A stretch of DNA of 64,000 nucleotides, from assembly GCF_051488665.1 (NCBI RefSeq), contig NZ_JBPSEG010000010.1, positions 57,460 to 121,459 of the forward strand. Direction: 5' to 3'. Source of the stretch: Melioribacter sp051488665. GTDB lineage: Bacteria; Bacteroidota; Ignavibacteria; Ignavibacteriales; Melioribacteraceae. Position numbers and translations under genes: made by a program. The notes beneath the pieces were generated by a model that did no database searches, was not told the origin of the DNA, and saw nothing but the letters and a program-made list of their open reading frames with translations. Below, one piece after another: positions 1-7,083 of the stretch; the first letter of the stretch is position 1, and each line of letters begins with the position of its first letter.

Positions 1-4
1 CCCG

Positions 5-61
5 TCAGAGACGGGCAAGCATTCCGGTATGATCGGCGATGTAGATTCGTTTGTTTTTCAT
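5..61 (-). pseudogene. Possible remnant of a GDP-L-fucose synthase (fcl) start
   Basis: An ATG at 61 opens 18 codons reading MKNKRIYIADHTGMLARL, then TGA at 5-7. GDP-L-fucose synthases begin with a dinucleotide-binding motif of the form KIYIAGHxGMVGSA. The stretch RIYIA-HTGM matches it, but two motif glycines are replaced (Asp before HTG, Ala after ML). The stop falls inside cccgtcagagacggg, a palindromic core like those of the repeats elsewhere in this region. I infer that a nucleotide-sugar gene was truncated by a repeat. Only 18 residues are visible and the sequence left of the window is unknown, so chance similarity is possible. Confidence 0.35.
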
Positions 62-100
62 AATATTCAGCGTTCAGTTGATTAGCGTTCAGTATATCAG

Positions 101-345
101 TGTTCAGTGGACAGTTAATTTTATGATTCATATCCTATTTCTATAACTCTTTTCAATTCGCCATTTACCTTAATGTTAACAAGCATTTTCAGTTTCGTCT
201 TCGCCTTCCACCTCAACTGTTTTAAGTGGCTTGTGACGCGTGACGTGTGACTAGTGACTTGTTACTCGTCTCTCGTCGCTAATTTCTCGTTACTTTTAAT
301 TTTTTTTCCACCCTCTGACCATCTGAACGCAGAACGCTGTTTCTC
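101..345. repeat. Repeat unit R1, uninterrupted copy
   Basis: The unit begins with gttcagtggacagttaattt, continues through about 110 bp of low-complexity sequence, then a tandem of the form (ac)tcgt(c/t)actcgt, and ends with ttttccaccctctgaccatc. The same order recurs at 960-1173 and 1520-1642, where it is split by a four-helix-bundle gene. No coding potential is seen here. Short gcgttcag repeats flank it on both sides. Confidence 0.75.
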
Positions 346-365
346 TGAATGCTGTCACCTCACGC

Positions 366-575
366 TCAAGGCAAAACTACTTCTTTCTCATTAATCATAC
401 AAATAAACGTATTTAATATAAATTCTTTCCCACCCTGAATTTCCAATAATACGGGTTCATCATCTTTGGCAAAGTGTATTATTATTGGGCCCTCTTCTTC
501 TGCATATTCAATGGGCTTTTCTGAAAATTCTATTATTAAAATATCAGTCTCTTTATCATAATTAATCTTTTTCAT
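366..575 (-). CDS. DUF2283 family protein, probable antitoxin partner
   Basis: A 69-residue protein beginning MKKINYDKETDILIIEFS, the typical opening of DUF2283 proteins (a Y/D-rich strand followed by an LxIxFS strand). Members are small, of unknown biochemistry, and often encoded beside DUF4258 proteins in what are predicted to be type II toxin-antitoxin pairs. Here it lies directly downstream of a DUF4258 gene and overlaps it by 14 nt, so the two are surely co-translated. The stop codon is followed at once by gcgttcag-type repeats. Base composition is more AT-rich than the housekeeping genes, consistent with an acquired cassette. Toxin-antitoxin function is inferred from pairing only. Confidence 0.7.
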   Translation of the reverse strand: MKKINYDKETDILIIEFSEKPIEYAEEEGPIIIHFAKDDEPVLLEIQGGKEFILNTFICMINEKEVVLP

Positions 576-822
576 AGCGTGATCTCCTTCCCGGATATAT
601 TGTAATTATTTTTATTTCCTCTTCGCTTTCTTCATAAACAATTCGTAATACATGATATTCATCTAATTGACCTTGCGCAATTAATCTATTTTTATATCCA
701 TTTTCAACTCTTCCCGGTTTAGATATTATTTTCTCAATTAAAGATTTATCAACATTTACTTGATGTCTGCTAAGGACTTGAATTTTATACTCAGCATGAC
801 GCGAAAAAACTATTTTTTTCAT
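562..822 (-). CDS. DUF4258 family protein, probable toxin of a DUF4258/DUF2283 pair
   Basis: The frame is open to 870, but the family N-terminus (KxxFSxHAxxK) starts at the ATG at 822, giving MKKIVFSRHAEYKIQVLSRH and an 86-residue protein. The C-terminal half has LDEYHVLRIVYEE followed by IKIITIYPGRR, the beta-strand pair and basic tail of DUF4258. That domain resembles small RelE/BrnT-like RNases in size and layout, but no catalytic assignment can be made here. It precedes and overlaps the DUF2283 gene. There is no clear Shine-Dalgarno site. The 871-960 gap upstream holds only AT-rich sequence and the edge of a repeat. Confidence 0.7.
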   Translation of the reverse strand: MKKIVFSRHAEYKIQVLSRHQVNVDKSLIEKIISKPGRVENGYKNRLIAQGQLDEYHVLRIVYEESEEEIKIITIYPGRRSRYEKD

Positions 823-959
823 ACTACGAAAATATAAATATTTCAATAACCTTATTAATATCTGCTTCAATCATTATTTTCAAAAAGCTAATTTAATTTT
901 GTTTTTGTTTTCCAACCCAACTATTCAAAGCGAAGCGTGATTAGTGAATTAGCGGTCAA

Positions 960-1173
960 TGTTCAGTGGACAGTTAATTTTATGATTCATATCCTATTTC
1001 TTTACTCTTTTCAATTCGCCATTTACCTTAATGTTAACAAGCATTTTCAGTTTCGTCTTCGCTTCCCGCCCAGCGGTTTTAAGTGACGCGTGATGCATAA
1101 GATGTGACGCGTGACTAGTGACTTGTTACTCGTCACTCGTTACTCGTCACTCGTCACTCGTTACTTGTTCCCC
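960..1173. repeat. Repeat unit R1, left half of the interrupted copy
   Basis: This nearly duplicates 101-270 (same order gttcagtggacag, tatgattcatatcctatttc, cgccatttaccttaatgtta, gtgactagtgacttg), then runs into an expanded tandem of cgtcactcgttactcgt units. Its last 21 nt (1153-1173) form a direct repeat, with one mismatch, of 1537-1557 on the far side of the enclosed gene. Confidence 0.75.
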
Positions 1174-1519
1174 TTAACGATTTAATCAAACCAATAAGCA
1201 TATTACGGATTGCTTTTATTTTTTCTAATAATTCATCTAAAGTTTCTTTGTTTACAAATCCCAAATTCATTGAAATAATCATTTGTGTCTCTAATTCTGC
1301 GCAAGAACCTAATGAAACATATAAAAATTGAACAAACTCCTTTTTATGATTTCTTGCACTTCCTTCAGCAATATTAGATGGAATTGAAATTGCCGCTCTT
1401 CTTATTTGGCTAACTAATCCAAAAAGTTCATCTTTTGGAAAATTTTTCGTCAGTGTATAAATCTCATTAACAAGTTGAATACTATTTTGCCACACCTGTA
1501 AATCTTTATGACTTTTCAT
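1154..1519 (-). CDS. Four-helix-bundle protein, 23S-rRNA-IVP (S23) family, copy 1
   Basis: A 121-residue all-alpha protein with the family hallmarks: DLQVWQNSIQLVNEIY at the N-terminus (helix 1), IRRAAISIPSNIAEGSAR (residues about 39-56) and a leucine-rich helix 4. TIGR02436 proteins occur in intervening sequences of 23S rRNA genes and include the Avd accessory proteins of diversity-generating retroelements; the biochemical role is generally unknown. Here there is neither rRNA nor reverse transcriptase nearby. The gene sits inside an otherwise duplicated repeat unit, and its last codons (GTSNE-stop) are read from the flanking 21-nt direct repeat. It is AT-rich. A paralogue lies at 4795-5160. 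Confidence 0.85.
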   Translation of the reverse strand: MKSHKDLQVWQNSIQLVNEIYTLTKNFPKDELFGLVSQIRRAAISIPSNIAEGSARNHKKEFVQFLYVSLGSCAELETQMIISMNLGFVNKETLDELLEKIKAIRNMLIGLIKSLRGTSNE

Positions 1520-1642
1520 TTCTTACTCGTTCCCCGTCACTCGTTACTTGTTACCCGTCTCTCGTCACTTGTCACTCGTTACTCGTCGCTCATTTCTCGT
1601 TACTTTTAAATTTTTTTCCACCCTCTGACCATCTGAATGCTG
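1520..1642. repeat. Repeat unit R1, right half of the interrupted copy
   Basis: This continues where 960-1173 stops: tandem ctcgttactcgtc units, then atttctcgttactttta and ttttccaccctctgaccatc, matching 262-330 of the uninterrupted copy. Positions 1537-1557 repeat 1153-1173. Gcgttcag-type repeats follow at 1664-1700. Confidence 0.75.
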
Positions 1643-1759
1643 GACGCTCAACTACTGAAATTAGCGTTCAGATTGTCAGCGTTCAGTTTATCAGCTTTCA
1701 GAATACTATTGCTTTATGATTTTTTTTAACAGATTTAGTGAAAGAATATAAAATTTTTG

Positions 1760-1850
1760 AGATACCTCGTCAGACTCTGACTGATTCATCAGACTCTGAC
1801 TGATTCATCAGTCCCTTGACTGATTCATCAGACTTTGACTGATCAGTAAG
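1760..1850. repeat. Tandem 19-bp repeat inside a stem-loop element frame
   Basis: About four units of cagactctgactgattcat (the third reads cagtcccttgactgattcat) lie between the usual element edges gagatac and gatcagtaagaca. It is an expanded form of the element seen once at 3191-3226 and, inverted, at 12457-12510. No gene is present. Confidence 0.65.
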
Positions 1851-2244
1851 ACAATTCCCCAGTCCCTAACCCCTAAACAACACAGCTCCGCCACGTGAGT
1901 CACATGGCTCCTTTAATAAAAAATACCGTCAAATCCGTACGGAGATAAAAATAATAAGTACCGATTTAACGGTAGATATTTTAATTTTTCACTCGAATTT
2001 CAATGTGGAATTAATTGCCCGTAATCCGCCCTTTTCAATAAATTCTTGCCCCAAGAAATTGTATGCAAATATATAAATTTTTATTAATTGAGCAAATAGG
2101 ATTTTTTAGTTTTTAACTGATTACGCTAAGTGTTTATTAACATATATAAAATTTGTTATTCGTGCACAGCGGGGTTACTTTATAAACCGCAAAGTTCGCG
2201 GAGAAAGCGCGGAGAAATAAAAGCTTAGCGTTCTTGCGCGCCCT
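1851..2244. other. Gene-free AT-rich stretch with a conserved 40-nt element
   Basis: It starts with a CCCTAA-like array (1852-1876). Positions 1871-1910 are then identical to 7713-7752; the shared part includes gccacgtgagtcacatggc, an 8-bp dyad with one mismatch and a 3-nt loop. The remaining AT-rich sequence to 2230 shows no coding pattern, tRNA or terminator that I can recognise. Confidence 0.5.
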
Positions 2245-2521
2245 TAGCGGTTAATAATATTTGAGAGTTTGCTTCCCCCGCATACTGCGGGATCGCAAAG
2301 ACAGATACATAACAGTCAGTTTCGTTTTTTTATTACAAGATTACCAAGATTACAAGATTACCAAGAACTAAGAACCTCAAAACTCCCAAACCCCGAGACC
2401 ACGAATGCACGAATTCACTAAAGGATGACCGACGAATAATCTGCATGTGACTTTTGATTGATATTTACGAATGATGAATCATTGAGATACTTCCCCCGCC
2501 GTTGGCGGGGTCAGTATGACA
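2245..2521. repeat. Left arm of a long inverted repeat
   Basis: Read forward, this stretch matches the reverse complement of 11701-11985 in the same order: ggttaataat/gagagtttgcttcccccgca, ggatcgcaaagac, a tttttattacaagattacc block, aagaacctcaaaactcccaa, acgaatgcacgaatt, aaggatgaccgacgaataat and a ccccgccgttggcgggg stem-loop. Across the inner 119 nt (2403-2521) I count about six mismatches. The arms enclose 9.2 kb. Confidence 0.75.
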
Positions 2522-2554
2522 ATTCACTAATCCCCAGTCCCTAATCCCTGCTCC

Positions 2555-3133
2555 CTATTCCTTCTCAACCACTTTCCCGTTTTCCAATTTATACTTTTTA
2601 CCGCTTTTCGGGCAGACGGCAAAACCGTCGGGATCGAATTTCAGTTTTATTCCCGCTTCGGATACCCATCCGATTAATCTGGCGGGGTTTCCGACTACCA
2701 ATCCGTAATCCGGAACGTCTTTGGTTACAACCGCTCCCGCGCCCACAAACGCATATTTCCCGATTGTAATTCCGCATACAATCGTACAATTGGCTCCCAG
2801 ACTCGCTCCTTCTTTAACTAAAGTTTTAATATAATATTGACTTCCCACCTGCGGATATTTACTGCGCGGATCTTTAATATTTGTAAAGACCATCGATGGT
2901 CCGCAAAAAACATAGTCTTCGAGCGTAACTCCTTCGTAAACAGAGACGTTGTTTTGAATTTTCACATAATTGCCGATTGTAACGTTATTGCCTACGTTTA
3001 CGTTTTGACCCAGAACGCAATGTTTTCCGATTTTGGCGCCCGACTGGATATGACTGAAATGCCATATTTTAGTGCCTTCTCCGATTTCGACATTGTCGTC
3101 GACAACCGCATATTCGTTGATGTAATAGTTCAT
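2555..3133 (-). CDS. wbpD: UDP-2-acetamido-3-amino-glucuronate N-acetyltransferase (WbpD/WlbB-like)
   Basis: A 192-residue left-handed beta-helix acyltransferase. Hexapeptide repeats run from about residue 8 (VVDDNVEIGEGTKIWHFSHI) to residue 155, with SLGANCTIVCGITIG and AFVGAGAVVTKDVP as late coils, then a C-terminal extension (VCPKSGKKY). Length and the opening IWHFSHI match WbpD/WlbB, which use acetyl-CoA to acetylate the 3-amino group of UDP-GlcNAc(3NH2)A, the last step to UDP-GlcNAc(3NAc)A for surface glycans. The pathway enzymes WlbA and WbpA are encoded upstream on the same strand. The stop codon at 2555 directly abuts a CCCTAA-like array. The aminotransferase WbpE is not in the window. 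Confidence 0.88.
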   Translation of the reverse strand: MNYYINEYAVVDDNVEIGEGTKIWHFSHIQSGAKIGKHCVLGQNVNVGNNVTIGNYVKIQNNVSVYEGVTLEDYVFCGPSMVFTNIKDPRSKYPQVGSQYYIKTLVKEGASLGANCTIVCGITIGKYAFVGAGAVVTKDVPDYGLVVGNPARLIGWVSEAGIKLKFDPDGFAVCPKSGKKYKLENGKVVEKE

Positions 3134-3540
3134 AGGCTTTTAATTTTATTGTTTACAGGTAGTGTTTTATTAACGTGAAATTTTTTTTCTGAGATACTTC
3201 ATCAGACTCCGACTGATCAGTATGACACTGCTCTAATAATTTACTTTCATTATAGTATTAAGAACTAAAAAAAAGTAACTTGTCATTCTGAGGAATCCCG
3301 CTGCAAGCGGGATGACGAAGAATCTGAGTTACTATTTAATTTACTAAACTGACCAAGAGATACTTCGCCCGCCGTTGGCGGGGTTAGTATGACAGTTCAC
3401 TAATCCCTGATCCCTAACTCTGAGGAGTCCCGACAAAGACGGGACGACGAAGAATCTGCTGATGACTTTTTACTTTACTTACTTGACCAAGAGATACTTC
3501 GCCCGCTAAAGCGGGACTCAGTATGACACTATGCTACAAT
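3134..3540. repeat. Mosaic of stem-loop elements between wbpD and wlbA
   Basis: In order: a gtgttttattaacgtgaaat block, an A-type element with a cagactccgactga core (3191-3226), a B-type element with core cccgctgcaagcggg (3283-3328), an A-type element with core ccgccgttggcgggg (3356-3394), a CCCTAA-like array, a B-type element with core cccgacaaagacggg (3419-3462), and an A-type element with core cccgctaaagcggg (3491-3527). The order B, spacer, A, CCCTAA, B recurs at 6896-7083 and 7449-7636. No coding sequence is seen. Confidence 0.7.
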
Positions 3541-3829
3541 ACCTTAGCGTTCTTTGCGCTCGTTGTGGTTAATAATTTTTGAGAGTTTGCTTCGTCGCTC
3601 GCTCAGCTCGCTCCTCGCAAAGACGGGGTTTTATTCAGATTTGCTTCCCCCGCATACCGCAGGGTCGCAAAGACGGATGCGCGACAATCAATTTCGTTTT
3701 TTTATTACAAGATTACCAAGATTACAAGATTGCCAAAATTACCAAGATTACAAGATTGGCAAATTACCAAGAACTAAGAACCTCAAAACTCCCCAACCCC
3801 GAAACCAAGAACCCCAAAACCGACTTTCT
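3541..3829. repeat. Mosaic repeats 3' of wlbA
   Basis: It contains gagagtttgcttcgtcgctc, cgcataccgcagggtcgcaaagac and an attaccaag/attacaag 8-9 bp tandem (about 3708-3770), then aagaacctcaaaactccc. The blocks match parts of 2245-2400 and, in the same orientation, 12345-12440. Apparent plus-strand frames here are low complexity and are not taken as genes. Confidence 0.65.
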
Positions 3830-4744
3830 CTAAAACTCAATCCCGTTCCTTATTTGATATGCCAATTGAATCGAAGGACGAGCGTCGTTTATGCCGTACC
3901 CTTTACCGTTCAATATATCGCGATAAACAACAGTATGCAGTTCCGTAAATCCTTCCGTAAATTCGAGTTCTTCCCCGTCAATTTTTATAGAACGGTAAGT
4001 TCTTTTTCCGGCGGATTTAACGCTTTCCGGCAGGTCATCGTAATTAATCGAAAGGTTCCATTTGACGAAAGCATTTTCTAATTCCAATTCACCCTTCATT
4101 GACCGTTTACTATTGTCTAAAATTCGCGAATGAACGGGGCTGCCGAAAATCCAGATCAACATATCGAAAAAGTGAATGCCGATATTAGTCGCCACGCCGC
4201 CCGATTTTTCAACGCTGCCTTTCCACGAAAAGTCGTACCACAATCCGCGCGATGTTATATAATCGAGACTGATATCGAATTTTTTACCCGGTTGAGATTT
4301 AATAACCGCTTCCGCTTTTCTTTTAAGTTCAATAATCGACGGATGCGTTCTCAGTTGCAATACTGTATAAACTTTTCTTCCCGTTTCCTTTTCGACAGTT
4401 TCAAGCGCGTCGAGATTCCACGGATTTAGAACTAGAGGTTTTTCACATATTGCATCAGCTCCAATTCTTAACGCCAGACGTATATGAGAATCGTGCAAAA
4501 AATTCGGCGAGCAAATCGACAGAAAGTGGACGCGCTCGGACTCGGATTTTCTGTGCAGTAAATCGAGGTGACGTTCGAACCGTTCGAATTCAACAAAAAA
4601 ACTTGCGTCGGGGAAATAGCTATCCAACAGTCCCACAGAATCGTGAGGATCCAATGCGGCTACGAGATTATGTCCGGTTTCTTTTATGGCTTTCAAATGT
4701 CTTGGGGCTATATAGCCCGCTACTCCTGTAATTGCAAAGTTCAT
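3830..4744 (-). CDS. wlbA: UDP-N-acetyl-2-amino-2-deoxy-glucuronate dehydrogenase (WlbA/WbpB, Gfo/Idh/MocA family)
   Basis: A 304-residue NAD-dependent oxidoreductase. The opening MNFAITGVAGYIAPRHLKAI is the distinctive WlbA nucleotide-binding segment (GxxGYIAPRH). EKPL with catalytic Lys102 and GGVATNIGIHFFDM (182-195) are the Gfo/Idh/MocA substrate-side motifs. WlbA oxidises C3 of UDP-GlcNAcA so that an aminotransferase can act. It lies between a four-helix-bundle gene and a repeat block; its upstream 50 nt (4745-4794) is made of aagaacc-type repeat sequence, so its leader is repeat-derived. Length is normal and the frame is intact. Confidence 0.9.
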   Translation of the reverse strand: MNFAITGVAGYIAPRHLKAIKETGHNLVAALDPHDSVGLLDSYFPDASFFVEFERFERHLDLLHRKSESERVHFLSICSPNFLHDSHIRLALRIGADAICEKPLVLNPWNLDALETVEKETGRKVYTVLQLRTHPSIIELKRKAEAVIKSQPGKKFDISLDYITSRGLWYDFSWKGSVEKSGGVATNIGIHFFDMLIWIFGSPVHSRILDNSKRSMKGELELENAFVKWNLSINYDDLPESVKSAGKRTYRSIKIDGEELEFTEGFTELHTVVYRDILNGKGYGINDARPSIQLAYQIRNGIEF

Positions 4745-4794
4745 TTTTCGTTCTTGGTTTTGGGGTTCTTGGTTCTTTGTCAGGGGAGTTGAGT

Positions 4795-5160
4795 TTATTC
4801 GATACTTTTTAAATACCTAATAAATCCTCCCAATAAGCTTTTTATTTTTTTAATACGCTCCAGAATTGGAGTAAATTCATCTTCCTTTATGTATTTAAGA
4901 TCTAATGCCAAATATAATAAAGACTCTACTTCGGAAGAAGATCGATAAGAATACCGGAGAAAATTAATAAATGATTTAGTGGATCCGCTGTCGAATCCTT
5001 CTGCAATATTACTCATTATAGAGACCGCCGCTCTTTGAATTTGGTCTTTAAGTCCGTAGTCTTTTTTGAATTTTTCGCCTGAAGTTAGATTGTATATTTC
5101 ACTTACTAACAATCTGGCTTCTTTCCATGAATCAATATCGGTAAAATCATTTATTTTCAT
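4795..5160 (-). CDS. Four-helix-bundle protein, 23S-rRNA-IVP (S23) family, copy 2
   Basis: A 121-residue protein, the same length as the copy at 1154-1519, with the same signature: WKEARLLVSEIYNLT in helix 1, then DQIQRAAVSIMSNIAEGFD (about residues 40-58) and an ELE-like VESLLYLALDL helix. The sequences are clearly diverged, so this is not a recent duplicate. It sits between wbpA and wlbA on the same strand, 41 nt after wbpA, and would be transcribed with them. Repeat-like text flanks both ends (accaagaaccccaaaacc downstream, ttcagcgctggagttc upstream). Function is unknown. The placement suggests insertion into a pre-existing operon. Confidence 0.85.
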   Translation of the reverse strand: MKINDFTDIDSWKEARLLVSEIYNLTSGEKFKKDYGLKDQIQRAAVSIMSNIAEGFDSGSTKSFINFLRYSYRSSSEVESLLYLALDLKYIKEDEFTPILERIKKIKSLLGGFIRYLKSIE

Positions 5161-5201
5161 ATGAACCTCTTAACCTCAGAACTTTGAACTCCAGCGCTGA
5201 A

Positions 5202-6575
5202 CTACGCCTTAAACACATTCCCTTCGTGCAGTCCCTTTATTTTAAATGCATTGCGGGTGTCGAGAATTAAGCGGGCATGTTTACGTATAAAATTGTAGTC
5301 GTAGTTGTCGTGGTCGGTTGCCAGCAATACAAGGTTGTATAATCTCAATACGTCTTTAGTCAGTTCAACGGAATGCATATCGAATTGATACTTTCTCGTC
5401 GGAGGCAGTTTGGGAACGTACGGGTCGTTATAGTCGATTTCCGCGCCCCGTTCACGCAGCAGTTCGATTAATTTTAAAGAAGGCGATTCTCTCATATCGT
5501 CAACATTCTTTTTATAAGCGACTCCGAGTATCAGAATTTTACTTCCCTTTACCGCTTTGTGAGCCTGATTCAGAACTTCCACGGCTCTTTCAACGACGTA
5601 GTAAGGTTGAAACGTATTTACTTCTCCCGCCAGTTCGATGAATTTTGTATTGACTTCGTATTCGCGCGCTTTCCATGTCAAATAAAACGGATCGATAGGG
5701 ATACAATGACCGCCGAGACCGGGACCGGGATAGAACGCCTGAAATCCGAATGGTTTCGTTTTAGCCGCGTCAATAACTTCCCATATATCGATATTCATTC
5801 TTTCGAATACAACTTTCAACTCGTTAACGAGAGCGATATTGACGGAACGATAAATATTTTCGAGAAGTTTTGCCGCCTCCGCCACTCGCGGAGATGATAC
5901 TGGCACCGTAGTTTTAACTACCTTTCCGTAAAGCGCTACGGCAAGTTCGCGGCAGCTGTCCGTAACGCCTCCTACAATTTTCGGTATTGTGCTCGTTGTA
6001 AAATCTTTATTGCCGGGGTCTTCCCTTTCGGGACTGAACGCCAGGAAGAAGTCCTTGCCGACGGCGTAAGAATCAGGAACCGGGGATTGGGGATTAGGGG
6101 TGAGTGTATTTTGAACTTGCGGCGCAGTTTCGAATAACGGCAATAAAATTTCTTCGGTCGTACCGGGATAGGTAGTGCTTTCGAGCGTTATTAACTGCCC
6201 TTTTCGCAGATGTTTTCGGATTGTTTCGGCAGTCGCTCTAACGTATTTCATATCCGGTTCGCGATGTTCATCCAGAGGAGTTGGAACGCATATAATAATC
6301 GCGTCGCATTCTTTCAATTTTGAAAAATCCGAAGTCGCTTTGAATTTCTTTTTCTTGATAATATCTTTAATCAATTTCGAATCGATATGTTTGATATAAC
6401 TTTTTCCTTCGTTCAATAAAGGTATCTTGTTTTCATCGACGTCGAAACCGATAACTTCGAATCCGTTATTGGCAAATGCAAGAGTAAGAGGCAGTCCTAC
6501 GTACCCCATACCGATAATGCCGACTACCGCTTTTCCGTTTTCAATTTTTTCAAGAAGTTCTTTTTTGAAATTCAT
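5202..6575 (-). CDS. wbpA: UDP-N-acetyl-D-glucosamine 6-dehydrogenase (WbpA-like), with a repeat-encoded insertion
   Basis: A 457-residue UDP-sugar dehydrogenase. It has an N-terminal Rossmann domain (GIIGMGYVGLPL at 19-30), a central dimerisation helix, catalytic Cys291 in GPGLGGHCIPIDPFYL, and a C-terminal UDP-binding domain (GVAYKKNVDDMRESPS). It performs two NAD-dependent oxidations of UDP-GlcNAc to UDP-GlcNAcA, the entry step for WlbA and WbpD downstream. Residues about 151-171 (from APQVQ to PDSYA) have no counterpart where relatives run directly from LLPLFE to GxDFFLAFSPERxDPG. The DNA for this segment contains ggggattggggattagggg, the same text as the intergenic CCCTAA arrays. All catalytic motifs survive, so activity is plausible. 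Confidence 0.9.
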   Translation of the reverse strand: MNFKKELLEKIENGKAVVGIIGMGYVGLPLTLAFANNGFEVIGFDVDENKIPLLNEGKSYIKHIDSKLIKDIIKKKKFKATSDFSKLKECDAIIICVPTPLDEHREPDMKYVRATAETIRKHLRKGQLITLESTTYPGTTEEILLPLFETAPQVQNTLTPNPQSPVPDSYAVGKDFFLAFSPEREDPGNKDFTTSTIPKIVGGVTDSCRELAVALYGKVVKTTVPVSSPRVAEAAKLLENIYRSVNIALVNELKVVFERMNIDIWEVIDAAKTKPFGFQAFYPGPGLGGHCIPIDPFYLTWKAREYEVNTKFIELAGEVNTFQPYYVVERAVEVLNQAHKAVKGSKILILGVAYKKNVDDMRESPSLKLIELLRERGAEIDYNDPYVPKLPPTRKYQFDMHSVELTKDVLRLYNLVLLATDHDNYDYNFIRKHARLILDTRNAFKIKGLHEGNVFKA

Positions 6576-6837
6576 TTATCCCTCGTTAGTTTATTGTTAA
6601 TGGTCATTAACTTATCGTCGATTGTTTAGGCGCGCGGAGTTATTTTTTTATTACCAAGATTACAAATTACCATGATTACAAGATTACCAAGATTACAAGA
6701 TTACCAAGATTGGCAAATTACCAAGAACTAAGAACCTCAAAACTCCCAAACCCCGAAAGCACGAACCCAAAAGACGGGACGACGAAAAATATTTATGTCA
6801 GAGATTCTTCACCCGTCTACGACGGGATTCAGAATGA
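6576..6837. repeat. Repeat block upstream of wbpA
   Basis: An attaccaag/attacaag tandem (about 6650-6722), the aagaacctcaaaactcccaa block, then a stem-loop element with core cccgtctacgacggg (6803-6838). No gene is present. Any wbpA promoter must lie within or next to this repeat material; I cannot identify one with confidence. Confidence 0.6.
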
Positions 6838-7083
6838 CAACATGATAATTTTTGTACATTAAACGTTGTATGATGGACACGAAATGCAACATTATGTCAT
6901 TCTGAGGAATCCCGCTACAAGCGGGATGACGAAGAATCTGAGTGACTATTTAATTTACTTAACTGACCAGGAGATACTTCCCCCGCCGTTGGCGGGGTCA
7001 GTATGACAGTCACTCATCCCTAATCCCCAGCCCCTAGTCCCCAACTCTGAGGAGTCCCGACGTAGACGGGACGACGAAGAATC
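6838..7083. repeat. Composite direct repeat, left copy, flanking the GIY-YIG gene
   Basis: The order is acaacatga, cgttgta-ga-ggacacgaaat, a B-type element with core cccgctacaagcggg, tttacttaactgaccagga, an A-type element with core ccgccgttggcgggg, a CCCTAA-like array, and a B-type element ending in gacgacgaagaatcta. The same order occupies 7391-7636. The last tag of the copy is the stop codon of the GIY-YIG gene. Confidence 0.75.

Noticed and set aside
1154..1519. 23S rRNA intervening sequence, the usual home of S23-family genes
   Set aside because: No rRNA sequence was recognised on either side; the flanks are repeats.
1085..1600. Possible CRISPR array in the ctcgttactcgtc tandem and the 1760-1850 tandem
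   Set aside because: Units are short (6-19 bp), contiguous and without unique spacers; no cas gene is present.
1154..5160. Diversity-generating retroelement, because the four-helix-bundle proteins resemble Avd
   Set aside because: There is no reverse transcriptase, no template/variable repeat pair with adenine-directed differences, and no C-type lectin target in the window.
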